A stretch of DNA of 64,000 bases from Rhizomys pruinosus (GCA_009823505.1 VZQC01011955.1:412770-476769); one strand, 5' to 3'; counted from the first letter of the stretch, positions 24,069 to 34,977 are shown. Program-made: numbers and translations. The notes: a model not told the origin generated them from the sequence alone.

Positions 24069-24131
24069 ATGCTAAGGACACAGTCAGTGGATTCTCATGA
24101 CTGTGCTAATGAAAGGATTCAAGCTCTCCTG
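24069..24131 (+). CDS. Candidate alternative 5' coding exon, 21 codons, start MLRTQSVDSH
   Basis: ATG at 24069, in context acgggg-ATG-C, opens 21 codons beginning MLRTQSVDSHDC and ending ERIQALL. They run exactly to a near-consensus donor, ctcctg/GTAAGT (GT at 24132-24133), so the exon leaves in phase 0 like the one at 8663. The left edge is uncertain. Possible acceptors are ttctctgtgttcaag, after the (CT)n tract that ends at 23968, and the AG before ctgtgacgggg. An upstream in-frame ATG extends the frame through the CT repeat, which I reject as coding. The predicted peptide is hydrophilic, with no signal or membrane segment. Family not recognised. It could be a 5' UTR exon containing a chance ATG. 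Confidence 0.35.
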
Positions 24132-24139
24132 GTAAGTGG

Positions 24140-26330
24140 AGGATAGATAAGGTTCCTTCCTCTTCCATCTTTCTTCACCCGTGTGCTCGGTGTGCTCTGC
24201 CAGCACCCTAGTATCCTTCGGAGGTCTCCTTGAAATAGACCTGTCTCACTGGGTGGGCATCAAGGTGTTAAGATGGGGGTGATGCACCCTGCAAAGTTGG
24301 GATACGTACTCACCCTGGCTCAGCTGGCATTTAGTCCCAGCATGTTTTCTGTGGGCAGGGGTTTGTAGAAGTTGGGGGTGTTGTGGAAAGAATCTAACAA
24401 AAATTGAAAAGAACTTTCCACTTTGAGGGGCTGGTATGGTGATCCACACAGAGGGAACTTTATGAAGGGAGATCCTTTTTTGTATCTTGCACCTGTGCTG
24501 GGTCTGGGGGCTTATTTGTGCTCCCCTCCTGTGACTGGCACCCTAGGGAACCTTTCCCCTGGGACACCCCCAGCTCTAAGGTAGCCTCTGATTTCTCTGA
24601 TTTCTCTGGGGGGCTTCTCCCTGAGGAGAGAGTGATGGGGGTCCACCCCGTGTTCTAGGATGGTCTCTCCGAGGGAGAGTGAGCTGGTCACTGCCTCAAG
24701 ACAAGCATGTGCCTTGGGGTTTTGCAAGTGTTTGTGTCTTGCTGAGCTTAATATTGGGGCATGGAAAGAACTTCTGATCTGGAGTGTGTGGGGATACTTA
24801 GTTGTATTCTAGCTGCAGCCATAGGCAGAGTATTTTTACCTTCTCTTTTAAAAATAAAACTCTTACTGTTCCCTCTTCTCTTTTGATGTACCGAGGACCA
24901 GATGGGTGGGTGAACTGGCTTTTTTTGGCTGATTGAGAAACTGCAGATTTTGCTTGGAAAACTGTGTCCCGCCAGATATGGTGAGAATATGGTACCCCTT
25001 CAGGGTAGCCCGTGGCTGCCTTGGACCAGAAGGGCTCTTTGGGTCATCAAGGGAGAGAGCAGCTTTCTCTCCTTGAACAGCGTGGAGGTGGGAGGAGGTG
25101 AACAGCTTGGGTGAGCTCGCTGCAGGGATGCGCTTGCCTTCAGTATGGGCCTGCTGGCCAAGCTTTGGTAGGCGGAGTGATAGGAGTTGGGCATTCCTGT
25201 GGGTGGCAGGTAGATTTCAGTCAGGGATGGGAGTGCTTTAGTCAAGCACCTTAGGCAGAGGCTAAGCCTGGCTGTAGGCCACCATTGGCTTTCCAGAGGA
25301 CCGCCCCCCCCCCAATCCAACCTCCTCAAATTTCAGTGTTTCTGCTCTAAGCATGAGTATTCTTTAGAGGGCCTTGGGAAGGGTGAAGAGTGGAGCTGGG
25401 TCCTTCAAGGTTAGCTCATAATAGGGGCACGCTCCTGAGTATGGTGAGCACAGTGCTCATCTAGCTGCTTCTTGAGAGACGGCATCACTCCCTGAAGTGC
25501 TGAGTCCTTGTGCTGAAGGCTCTGTGAGTTTGCGAAAAGGCAACAGTGTTCCCACAGCTATCTCTGCCCTTGTCTTTTTGATGCCTGGTATCCTGCTTGT
25601 TCCTGCTGGGTTGCAAACTGTTACCAGAGTCTCTTGTCACCAGGAATACTGGTCCCATATGGGTGGACCAGAGCTGTCTTTATCCCTCAGCAGAGCAAAC
25701 TTGGACCTCCCAGGAAAGCCTAGGTGCTTCCTGGAGCACAGAGACCCTGGGCTCTTGATCAGAAATCACTCAACACTCTTTCCCTCTTGTCAGCGTATGC
25801 AAGGGGACTGGGGGGCAGCCTGGCTGTCATTCAGATGAGACATCACTTTAACACAGAGACTTCTTGGTTCAGCCTGAGTTGTTCCCTCGGGGACATGCAG
25901 AGATGTTTGCCTTTGAAATCTGTTGTGAGTATCTCTTGATGTATTTCAACAAGGAGACCAGTACTCAGCTGGGAACTGTAATTGTCGAACCTTATCTTCT
26001 TTAGACAAACAAAATTGGGGGAAGATTGTATCATTTATGCCATTAGATTCCATGACCCTCTATCTCAGGAACTATAGAGACCTTGGTCCACTGTGCCCCG
26101 CCTTTGCAGTTGTGTTAGGTTAAAAGTGGTTGGATTCCTTTGGCATCCCATATAGAGAGACTTGTGGAAGCAAGATGACCAAATGTTGGCTATCTCACTC
26201 TGGGTAATATTGTCTGTATATGGAAGAGGATGGGGTTAAAGAGCTTTCTTAATGTTCAAAATAATTTCTAGAAACACTTTTAGGATTCCTCCCAAGTTTT
26301 GGTGAAATTAAAAATAAAAGGTAGTATTTA
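24140..26330. other. Unique non-coding block
   Basis: SINE-free for over 2 kb, downstream of the second promoter candidate. Contains a short C-run (25303-25312). No exon pair recognised. Confidence 0.4.
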
Positions 26331-26339
26331 TTTATGCTG

Positions 26340-26520
26340 GTGGTAAAGAGAATAGTGGTAATTAACATTTATTGAAGTGTACTGTGTACTTGGTGTGTAT
26401 TAGCATGGGATGCAGTATTGTAATTAAGATCTCATTTTACAGATGGGGAAACAAAGGCAGCAGTTAAGCATGCACCTAGGAATCAGGCTTTGGATTTGCT
26501 GCAGGGTAATGTTCCAGTGA
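26340..26520 (+). mobile_element. MIR element
   Basis: aacatttattgaagtgtactgtgtact and later cattttacagatggggaaac, followed by aaaggcagcagttaag, are MIR landmarks in order. Confidence 0.7.
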
Positions 26521-26796
26521 GCCACCTGTTCTTGGCTCCTCTTGTACCTCACTCTCCCTGTATGGAAGACCATGCTCTATGCTACTCTTTTCCCTGCTCT
26601 GCTCTTTCATTGGGTCACTTAACTAGATTTTGAAGAGTTATGGAAACATGTTCTAGCATTTGATTCTAACTAGAAGCCAATGGAGTTCCTGGTTTTTGGA
26701 GCTGGGGAAACAGATCTAGAGTGGTAAAGTATTTTGATTAAGTTTATGCAAGTAGTTTGTAAACAAACTGGGGTGCAGCTCTTATCCATTATTTAT

Positions 26797-26877
26797 GTTT
26801 TCATGTGTGTATGTGTGTGCATGTATATGCATGTTCATGCGTATGTGTGTACACGTGTATGTGTGTGCTTGTGTGTA
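26797..26877. repeat. Imperfect TG/TA-rich repeat
   Basis: Alternating purine-pyrimidine tract (tgtgtgcatgtatatgcatg and variants), adjoining the repeat that follows. Confidence 0.8.
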
Positions 26878-26879
26878 CT

Positions 26880-27080
26880 CCTCTTCACTGAACCTGGAGC
26901 TCACATTTAGGTTAAGCTAGCTGTCCAGTGAGCTCTGGGGATCCTCCTGTCTCTGCCTCCTGTCCCAGCAATGGAGCTACAGTATGTGCTTTTTACATGG
27001 GTGTTAGGGATACACACTCAGGTCCTCATGCTTGCATGGCAAGCACTTTACACAGTGAACCATTTCTTTGGGTTCCTCCT
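26880..27080 (-). mobile_element. Rodent interspersed repeat, 'actgaacctggagctca' family
   Basis: ctcttcactgaacctggagc, tcctgtctctgcctcctgtcc, catgggtgttagggatacac, actcaggtcctcatgcttgc: same order as at 21.2 kb. Confidence 0.55.
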
Positions 27081-27844
27081 GGAACTGCAGTATTATGGCT
27101 GTAACTTGCCCAGTAGTAGCAAGGTGTGTCTGGGTTGTACTGAGGTTTCTAGAGAGTGTTCAAGGTCTGCACAGCTGTACTCATCCATCCCTTTCTATAA
27201 ACATTGATCAAGTTTTCATTCTTTGTAGTCCTTTGCCCAGGAATGTAGGGGTTTAAAATGCATAAAGGTCAGTCATTACCTTGGCCTTCTAGGAACCAGT
27301 CCTCTCACAGATGGAATGAGACCCCCCCCCACATACATTTTACATGCACACACAGGTCAGTCAGTCTGTGCTAAAGGACAGATGAGTACAATGAACAAGT
27401 CTAGAGACTAATTTCACCTGTGGGGCAACAGAGTTCATTCTTGGGGGTAAATGATGCATGAGGATGCTAGACTGTTAGGTAAATAAAGATTGCATTTTGC
27501 AGAGCACTTTCATCATAAGTCACAAAACTCCAAGCTTATGATAGATGATGTTTTGGGTACAGGTGGCCATGATAGATATTGTGATGGACAGGTGGCTGCA
27601 TTGTGAGAGAAGTCCCCATCCTGTTTCTCCATCATTAGGGAGTTTAAGGCTATCTCAAAAGTTGCTTTAGTGGTTCCATCTGCAGGGAACTTGGCAAGCA
27701 AAGTAAGGGTGGTGGTGGAGAAACAAGAGCAGGTCCTGGGCAGATACACAGGGCTCTGTATTTGGTGTTGGGGCTCACACTGCACTTTAGAGGCCATTTT
27801 TTCCTTTTGTCTCCACATGGCTGTCCCCTCTCCCTGACTTTTTG

Positions 27845-28066
27845 TTATTTATTTATTATTTTTATTTATGTGTATGCGTATATTGCCTGCATATGTGTAA
27901 GTGCACCCATATTGTGCAATACCCATGGAGTTCAAAAGAGGGCATTGGATTCCCCTGGAAGTGAAGTTATAGATGATTGTTAGCTGCCACGTGGGTGCTG
28001 GGAGTCGAACCTGAGTCCTCTGCAAGAGCAGCCAGTGCTCTTAACAGCTGAGTTATCTCTCCAGCC
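27845..28066 (-). mobile_element. B2 SINE
   Basis: Reversed B2 without the duplication, ending in gctgagttatctctccagcc. Moderately diverged. Confidence 0.88.
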
Positions 28067-28677
28067 TTCTCCTTACTGTGCTAGTGGTGTAAAGATATTC
28101 CTGATTCCTATAGAGTTTTGGAACAGCAATCACCAAGTTCATTTTTGTGGGACCACTCCCTCTCCAGATTGCTGATCCCACACAGACCTGACAGACTGTG
28201 TGGCATCTGCCTGAATTCCCTCTGCTCATGTTCCTGCTCCTCACATCTGGGCTTGGTGGTGCAGGCTCCATAGAGCCTGGGGCTGGCACAGACCTTCTGG
28301 AAAGTCACTGTAGAGGAGAAGTTGATTCTGTGAAAAAAAAAAATTAAAAAGCAGAGAGCACAGTTCTGACGCATAGCAGTGAAGCACTTCTGTGGTTACT
28401 TAGTCCCCGTGTGAGAGGACGTGTGTGAGGACAAGTGAGCCAGCGTGCTGCACTTCCACATTGATTTAGGAAGTGAATGCTCCATGAGAGAAACTGCTCT
28501 CTTGCTTTCTTCCCAGGTCACTGGATAGTCACCTGACTGGCTTTTGCACCCCTCTTCATTTCATAGCTGTTAACAGTCAGCCATTTTTTATTGACATTAC
28601 GGGGCAGTTGTCCATTGCTTTCTTTTCCTTTGGATCTGTTAAAATGACGCCGTGTTTCTTCCCTGTCTCTTGTCTAG

Positions 28678-28728
28678 ACCATACATCTATCTTTAGAAGT
28701 TCTTACTGGGAGAAATCTGCTGAGGAAG
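28678..28728 (+). CDS. Candidate internal exon, 51 nt, in-frame
   Basis: This is the best splice-site pair in the window. A long pyrimidine tract, tttcttccctgtctcttgtctAG, ends at 28677, and the 51-nt segment is closed by aggaag/GTGAGC (GT at 28729-28730). The length is a multiple of three. Read in phase 0 it gives 17 residues, TIHLSLEVLTGRNLLRK, without a stop. A second frame is also open (HTSIFRSSYWEKSAEE) and would suit a phase-1 or phase-2 junction. Phase 0 is preferred because the candidate upstream exons ending at 8663 and 24131 both leave in phase 0. The beta-strand-like hydrophobic alternation of the phase-0 peptide resembles the first strand of a C2-like domain, but this is too short to assign. 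A short cassette exon is the likeliest reading. Confidence 0.45.
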
Positions 28729-28729
28729 G

Positions 28730-29700
28730 TGAGCGAGTTCTGGAGGAGCCTCCAAACACCTTGTAGAGTCTAGCTTCACAGCTTTTGATAGAATTACCAG
28801 AAGGGAGGCAGCAGAGAAGGCTGGGGTCTCTCAGTGGCTGAGAGATGGCTTATGAATGGGAGGCTTGTTACTGTCTTTTGGCCTGCTGTGGGCCTGGGTA
28901 GGTGACTTCTGTTTACTTCGGATGGTGGTGCTTTTGAAAGAGGGATTAAATGGCAGTGCTGGGTAGATTAGTTCATCTCTCAGCTTCCTTTTTATTAATG
29001 GTCTAGGAAAAGGCCAGAGTCATTATAGAGCAGTGACATGTGCTGTGGACTGTTGGAGCACTTCTTTAGCCAGCAGGGAATACTGAAAACAAACCTTCAT
29101 TTGAGAATATTAAATATTCATTTATAAACATCATACGGCAGGCACACTCTCTCATGAACACTATTCGATCTACTTTATTATTTGCTGGGATGGAGTTAAA
29201 TTTTCCCATGTTTAGAGAACAGAGTTATAATCATCTAAGATTTAAATCTCTTGAGGGAGCAAGACAGTTCGGGATACATGAATGTTCTGATGAATGTTCA
29301 TGAATGCTATGGATTTCTTAAAAGAATAGACTCCACGCACATGTCACTCAAGTTTCTACCCTGGGCCAGCACTAAGAATTATTTGCTTTTCTGCGTTACT
29401 TTGTCATCATTCTTTTAAAAAAGACATACTATGTCTTACAATGTAAGTATATGGATGACGGTGCTTATGACAAATTACATGACAAGTATCCAAGTTATTG
29501 AACCTGCTGGCTTGAAACTTTTTCTCCTGGTTGTTATGAGACTTAACATTGTCAAGTTTAATGCCAGAAATGATGAGTTATATTTCTGATTTGAGAACTT
29601 GGAGATACAACACCTCTGACTTTGCTGAGTTTTCCACAAGGCCGGACATTTTCCCCTAAGTGACTTGTTAGGATGAAGGAATATAATAAACTAGTTATTG
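28730..29700. other. Unidentified non-coding DNA
   Basis: AT-richer towards 29.1-29.7 kb. No repeat or exon recognised. Confidence 0.4.
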
Positions 29701-29729
29701 CTTGCTGATGTTAAATTTATGCATTACAT

Positions 29730-30237
29730 TTTTATTACATTTATTTATCTTGTGGGTAGAGTGGGAGTGTTGGGTGTGTGGGTTGGGGTGGGGGGTGTTG
29801 GGTGTGTGGGTGGAGTGGGGGGGTGTTGGACTGTGGGTGGGGTGGGGGATGTTGGGATATGGGTTGGGGTGTGGGTTGGGGTGGGGGATGTTGGGGTGTG
29901 GGTGGGGGGGGGGTACTGGGTATTGGATTGGGGTGGGGGTGTGTTGGGGTGTGGGGTTGCATGGGGTGTTGGGTATGTGGGTTGCGGTGGGGGATGTTGA
30001 GTGTGTGGGTGGGGTGTGGGGTGTTGGGGTGTGGGGTGTTGGGGGTGTGGTGGGGGGTGGGGTGGGTTGCTGGGTTTATTGGGTGTGGTGGTGGTGGGCA
30101 TGCACACCACATGAGTATCAAAGGATAAATCTGGGTATTGATTCACTCCCTCCATCACGTCAGTTCTGGGGATCAAATTTAAAGTTTGAAGTTTGGCCAG
30201 CAAGTACCTTAACCTGCTGAGCCACTTTAACAGCCCC
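29730..30237 (-). mobile_element. B3-type SINE with internal G-rich expansion
   Basis: The right end is a reversed tRNA-like head (ggggatcaaatttaaagtttg...ctgctgagccactttaacagcccc) and the left is the A/T tail tttttattacatttatttatc. The usual TG portion is replaced by the G-rich array at 29749-30097. Confidence 0.6.
29749..30097. repeat. G-rich (GGGTGTTGGGTGTGTG-type) minisatellite
   Basis: About 350 bases of irregular units built from GTGTTGGG, GTGTGGGT and GGGGTGGGGG. The + strand is almost purely G and T, with many runs of three or more G. Confidence 0.92.
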
Positions 30238-30269
30238 ATTTATTCTTATTTATTTCTGTATTTACTTAC

Positions 30270-30404
30270 TTATTTATTTACATGTGTTGGCGGGTACAGG
30301 TATGTTTGCTGATGAGCTCACCTGTATGTGAGCATATATGGAGGCAAAGGGCAGTATCAGGTGTCCTTTCTCAATTGCTTTTCCACCTTTGTAAGAAAGG
30401 TCTC
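30270..30404 (-). mobile_element. Older repeat, left part, split by B2/B1
   Basis: catgtgttggcgggtacagg to cctttgtaagaaaggtctc is the TG-rich left part of the same old repeat that resumes at 30681. Confidence 0.5.
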
Positions 30405-30410
30405 TTGGGG

Positions 30411-30512
30411 CTGGCGAGATGGCTCAGTGGTTAAGAGCACTAACTGCTCTTGCAGAGGACCCGGGCCTGATTCCCAGCACTCACATGGTGGCTAAGAACC
30501 GTCTTAGGTACT
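30411..30512 (+). mobile_element. B2 SINE head, 3' truncated
   Basis: ggggctggcgagatggctcagtgg, gcagaggacccgggcctgattcccagc, gtggctaagaaccgtc, then directly joined to a B1. No B2 3' part follows. Confidence 0.85.
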
Positions 30513-30680
30513 GCATGGTGGTACACATCTTTAATCCCAGTACTTGGGAGGCAGAGGTAGGTGGATCTCTGTGAGTTCAAGGCCCAACCTGTCTACATAC
30601 TAGAGCTTTCAGGCAGCTGGAAACTAAAGGGTGACCTTGTCTCAAAAAGGACCAAAACACAAAAAAAAAAAAAAAAAAAA
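30513..30680 (+). mobile_element. B1 SINE joined to the B2 head
   Basis: ctgcatggtggtacacatctttaatcccagtacttggg through ccttgtctcaaaaagg to a 20-nt A tail. gtctctt occurs on both sides of the composite (about 30404-30410 and 30681-30687). Confidence 0.85.
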
Positions 30681-30875
30681 GTCTCTTACTAAAACAGAAG
30701 CTCTGCTAGACTGGCTAGCCAGCAGCCCCCAAGAATGCACCTATAACTGACTTCCCAGAGCTGGGATTCTAGACATCTGTGTCCTTCTCTTACCTGTGAA
30801 TTCTGGAGATCTGAACTCAGATCCTCATGCTTCTGCAGCAAGTACTTTACACACTGAGCCGACTCCCCAACCCCA
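30681..30875 (-). mobile_element. Older repeat, right part
   Basis: tctgctagactggctagccagcagcccccaag...gaactcagatcctcatgcttctgcagcaag...ctgagccgactccccaacccc completes the 'actgaacctggagctca'-type repeat. Confidence 0.5.
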
Positions 30876-30904
30876 CTTATTTATTCTTTTTTCTTTGTTT
30901 CTTT

Positions 30905-31055
30905 TTTTTGTTTGTTTTTTTTGAGACAGGATCTCCCTGTAGCCCAGGTGTCCTGGAACTCACTCTGTAGTCCAGGCTAGCCTTGAACTTATGACTCTCC
31001 TTCCTCAGCCTCCTGAGTAACTGGTATCACACATCTGCCCTACTGTTAGGCCTGG
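30905..31055 (-). mobile_element. B1 SINE
   Basis: Reversed B1 with T-rich tail: ttttgagacaggatctccctgtagcccaggtgtcctggaactcactctg. Confidence 0.85.
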
Positions 31056-31542
31056 CTTTATGTACATTTAAAAATGATTAAAGAAAGTCAAGAAGGCCAA
31101 AATGACATGTGAAAATTATGACATTCCATCCACTTTCATGAGGACACAGGCACACTCATTTGTTCACAGTCTATCCATGACTGCTTGTATACTGCAATAC
31201 AGAGTTTTACTGTTTAGTGTTGACACAGACCTATGTCCTGCAAACCCACAACATTTATTACCTTGCTCCTTCTAAAAAGTTTTCTGCTCCTTGTTTAGGT
31301 AAACACAGTTCTCAAGGGCAGCCTGGTCAAAGAAAGAAGTGCATGGGGCACTGAGGAAGTTTCAGTTGCAAACCAGAGCTCATGTAGAGCTGGGTCAGAG
31401 GACAGGCCGACCAAGAGCAGGAGAACCCTTAGGCCCAGGATGACCAAGAACTGAGATGCACTTTCCATGTCAGTGGGTGTGACGCCTGGGGCAAGAACAG
31501 GATGTTTCTAATTTGGCAGCTTCTGTGAAAAAGTAAAAGGGC

Positions 31543-31546
<4 letters not shown>

Positions 31547-31595
<49 letters not shown>
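31547..31595. repeat. (GA)n microsatellite
   Basis: About 24 pure AG units. Confidence 0.95.
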
Positions 31596-31598
<3 letters not shown>

Positions 31599-31673
31599 TT
31601 TGGTGTTCAGCTCAGTAGTAGAGAGTGAATGAGTAGAAGGACTTGGGTTCAGTTCCCATTGGTTCCCAGAGCC
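31596..31673 (+). mobile_element. ID/B4-like SINE head between two microsatellites
   Basis: ttggtgttcagctcagtagtagagagtga...cttgggttcagttcccattggttcccagagcc has the ID-type tRNA-like order and runs into a (CA)n tail. Confidence 0.6.
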
Positions 31674-31723
<50 letters not shown>

Positions 31724-31753
31724 CACACACACACGTGCGCACACACACACACA
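31674..31753. repeat. (AC)n microsatellite with GC interruptions
   Basis: AC units broken by GCAC and CGTGCGC. Confidence 0.95.
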
Positions 31754-32258
31754 CTCACCCCTTCCCATGGCTTTGTTAGAAAGGTGGTATTTAATTTATC
31801 CCATTTCACAGGTAACTAAACAGTCTCAGAGCCGCATGGCGAATGACAGAATTGAGAGGGAAAGCTAAAGAAGCTGGGAGCTCTCAGCCTCCCCTTGCTG
31901 CCACTTGAGGGGCCACAATGCAGAACTAGCACATCTGGTGCTGTCAGCTTCACCTTAAGTTACGCAGAGTTACCCGTGGCCAGGCCCCCCTCCTCCTGGG
32001 TGGAGGGGCTCTCTTCATCTTCATTTATAGATGAAATAGCAGTAGATTCTCCAGTGTGTTAAACTACACAGGGAGCCAGGGCTCTGCTCACATCCGACTT
32101 AGTAGCAGTCCCTGGATCCCAGGTGGTGGAAGGATAGAACCAATTCCCATAAGTTGTCAAGCTGTCCTTTCACCTCCCCCTGTGAGCAGTGGCACATGTA
32201 ACTAAACACACACTCATGCTAACTAAAAATAGAATTTAAAAATGATTAAACATCTCAG

Positions 32259-32465
32259 GGGTGGAGAGATGGCTTGCCAGTGAAGAGTGCTAACTGCTTC
32301 TGCAGAGGACCCAGGTTTAGTTCCTAGCACCCACATGGCAGGTCACAACCATCTCTAACTTAAGTTCCAAGAGGTCTGGCTTCCTTACGCAACAGGCACA
32401 CACATGGTACAGATGCATACATTCAGGAAAACATGCATACAAATGAAAACAAATAAATAAAAAAA
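32259..32465 (+). mobile_element. B2/B3-type SINE, diverged
   Basis: ggggtggagagatggcttgccag, gcagaggacccaggtttagttcctagcacccacatggc, then a body and an aaacaaataaataaaaaaatg tail. Confidence 0.8.
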
Positions 32466-32583
32466 TGAAACATCTCCATTAGATAGAAATGTGTGCACAC
32501 AGATTAGAGAAGGAAAATCATAGATTCTTCACTAACCAGGTCCACCTGAGCCGTAGAACAATGTATGTGATGAAGCCATTTTT

Positions 32584-32827
32584 TTTTTTTAATTTTATTT
32601 ATTTCTGTATGTGTATGAATGTACTGTCTGCATGCAGGTTTGTGCACCCGTGTCGTGCAATGCCGCGGAGGTCAGAAGAGGGTCTCGGATTCCCCTGGAA
32701 CTGGAGTTCTCCTGGAATTGGAGTTTCGGACGGTTCTCGGCCGCCATGTGGGTGCTGGGGATCGAACCCGGGTCCTCTGTAAGAGCGGTCAGCGCTCTTA
32801 ACCGCTAGGCCATCTCTCCAGCCCCTA
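32584..32827 (-). mobile_element. B2 SINE, long subfamily, young
   Basis: Reversed B2 with 17-bp duplication and well-kept CpGs. Flanked by atgaagccattttt (32570-32583 and 32828-32841). Confidence 0.93.
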
Positions 32828-32855
32828 ATGAAGCCATTTTTAAGGTCAATGGCAA

Positions 32856-33023
32856 GCCAGGCGTGGTGGCCACGCCTTTAATCCCAGCACTTGGGAGGCA
32901 GAGGCAGGCGGATCTTTGTGAGTTCAAGGCCAGCCTGGTCTACAGAGTGAGTTCCAGGACAGCTGGGGCTACAGGGAGACCCTGTCTCGAAGAGACCAAA
33001 AAAAAAAAAAAAAAAAAAAATGC
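32856..33023 (+). mobile_element. B1 SINE, young
   Basis: Complete B1, gccaggcgtggtggcc to cctgtctcgaagagacc plus a long A tail. Flanked by the 17-bp duplication tttaaggtcaatggcaa (32839-32855 and 33024-33040). The left copy overlaps the target duplication of the neighbouring B2. Confidence 0.95.
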
Positions 33024-33189
33024 TTTAAGGTCAATGGCAATATTCAAAGGTCCCAGAGGTGCAAGCCTCAGAGAATGCAAATCTTTCAGAACTGAGCACT
33101 GACTAGGTTCTGGAATATGGTCTGGCCCTGTCTACAGAAGGTGGGTGATACACCTTGCTGTAATTCTGGTCCTGACTGCCTTCACGAGG

Positions 33190-33345
33190 TGGGCTCCCTT
33201 TACTTAGCCGGGCACTGGACTTCCTGGGGAAAGATGCAGATGATTTTTCTCCTTACCAGTTGTGTGGCTATGAAAAATTCCTTAATTTCTCTAAGAACAG
33301 CCATACCTGCTTTGGGGAATTGTTGTGAGGATGATCTGTAGTCAA
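33190..33345 (+). mobile_element. MIR fragment
   Basis: ccagttgtgtggctatgaaaaattccttaatttctctaag followed by ggggaattgttgtgaggatga. Confidence 0.55.
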
Positions 33346-33829
33346 AAAGATGGATCATGTTAATGTACAGAGGAAGGGGTGATCACAGCCACATCAGAAC
33401 CACTTTATGGATGTTCGCTGGTGTTAGGATATTTATTTATTTATTATTTATTTATTTATTTTTGTTTAGTGTTGTGTGAAGAAACCATGGACATAGTGCT
33501 TGTCTTTTACCCTCTCGGAATTGTTTGGCCTGCTCTAGCTGGAGCTGGAGAACTCTGATCATTGTATTTCCTATTTCTCCTCCTTGGGATACAAGGTCAC
33601 TCAGTCAGCTTTACCTTTCCCTTCAAGTGAGCAACCTCTGAAGCCTGCTTTGGTCTCATTGCTGGAACTCTTCCATCTTTTGCTCCACGTGGGCATGGCC
33701 ACTTGACCACTTCACAGAGGCTGGAACTTGTTCGGCTGCTCAGTCACAGAGGGTGTGTGACCTTGGCAGGGCACCCCTTCATCTGTAAATGATAAGTGAG
33801 ATGACAGCCCCAGAGTTGCTCTTTTTCAG

Positions 33830-34970
33830 ACCTCCTTCTGGCTGATGGTCTTTAGAAGGCAATGGCCTTAGTATTCTTCCCAAGTTCCTACTATATTCTG
33901 CTTTAATTAGATTACTCCTTGGATTACTCGTTGCAGTTCTTGAGCATCCATTGCACTAGCTGGTAGGAATGAAAACCTCGGAATGAACTGGTCCTAGCTT
34001 TGGGAGGGGTGCTAGCTGTGGGGGGGGGGGAGAGCTAGAACTGGACCCCTGCTTTAGGTAGCATGTTACAGGAAAGTTCCACTGGAGGGACTGGATGCCT
34101 CTCCTGTTGCAGTGCAAATAGATTAATCTTTCAGTTCAGATCGTTTTTTTGGACCCTTTCTCCTGGGACTGGGAGCCTCTTTATTTCATAATAGCTTCCC
34201 TGCAGCGACCTCAACTTTTTAGCCTTCCAAGTGGTCATAGTTTACATGGGGTTCGGGGGCATTATGGTATGACATGCAAAACTCCTCTTATTTTGACAAA
34301 CCTGAAACATGCAAATTTTGGGAAGCAACCATTTGTCTTTTGAAGGTGATTTGTTTTGCAGGGCATTCCTTTCCTTCCCTCGTTTTCTGCATTTATTTTG
34401 CATCTGTTAATTCTGGCCTGTCCAGAAGATTTCTTTTGCATTTCAGATTTCACATTTGAAAAGTTTCTATTTCATATTCTTGCCTTCTTTGATATAAGTG
34501 AGAAAAACAAGTTTATCTTCTGATTATAGGAGCAGACCACTGCTTCTTAGCTACTGAGCTGTCTTAGTATAAACCATGAGATTTATAGCTGTGTAGGTAG
34601 TACCCCTTTTGATAAAAATATGTACTCGGAGTGGCTAAGCACGAGGCTGTGTTAAATGCTGAGAGTGTAATATGTTCAGCTATAGAGTTGGGCTTTGTCA
34701 CTTGCTATCGTCTTCTTCCTCTGACTAATTCTCCTAAGTATATTTCTACGCATAAGTTAGAACCACTTTGAGGCTGATCAGCAGCACTCAGTGTAATAAA
34801 TAACTGTTGGCACCAGTCACTAGGTACGCATAGCTCTCACTGTCAGGAAAAGGATTCTAAATTAAAATTGTGCACTGCTTTCTGTTTCTTCCTAGGATGA
34901 GCTAAGCTCTTGAATGCAGTGCATGAAAAACAAATGTAGAAATTTCCTGCCTAAACTCTTTATATCTTCT
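33830..34970. other. SINE-free AT-rich block
   Basis: No repeat recognised. Contains an octamer-type ATGCAAAT (34309-34316) in a sequence that looks constrained (34260-34480). A G-run lies at 34020-34030. Confidence 0.35.
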
Positions 34971-34977
34971 CCCAGCC

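Noticed and set aside
29702..30239. Long Gly/Trp/Val-rich (+) and Pro/Thr/His-rich (-) open frames
   Set aside because: Produced by the G/T-only minisatellite, which lacks stop codons in several frames.
32489..32808. Recurrent peptide 'CMNVLSACRFVHPCRAMPRRSEEG' type frames at many sites
   Set aside because: The same peptide appears wherever a B2 lies in reverse orientation. It is SINE sequence, not a gene family.
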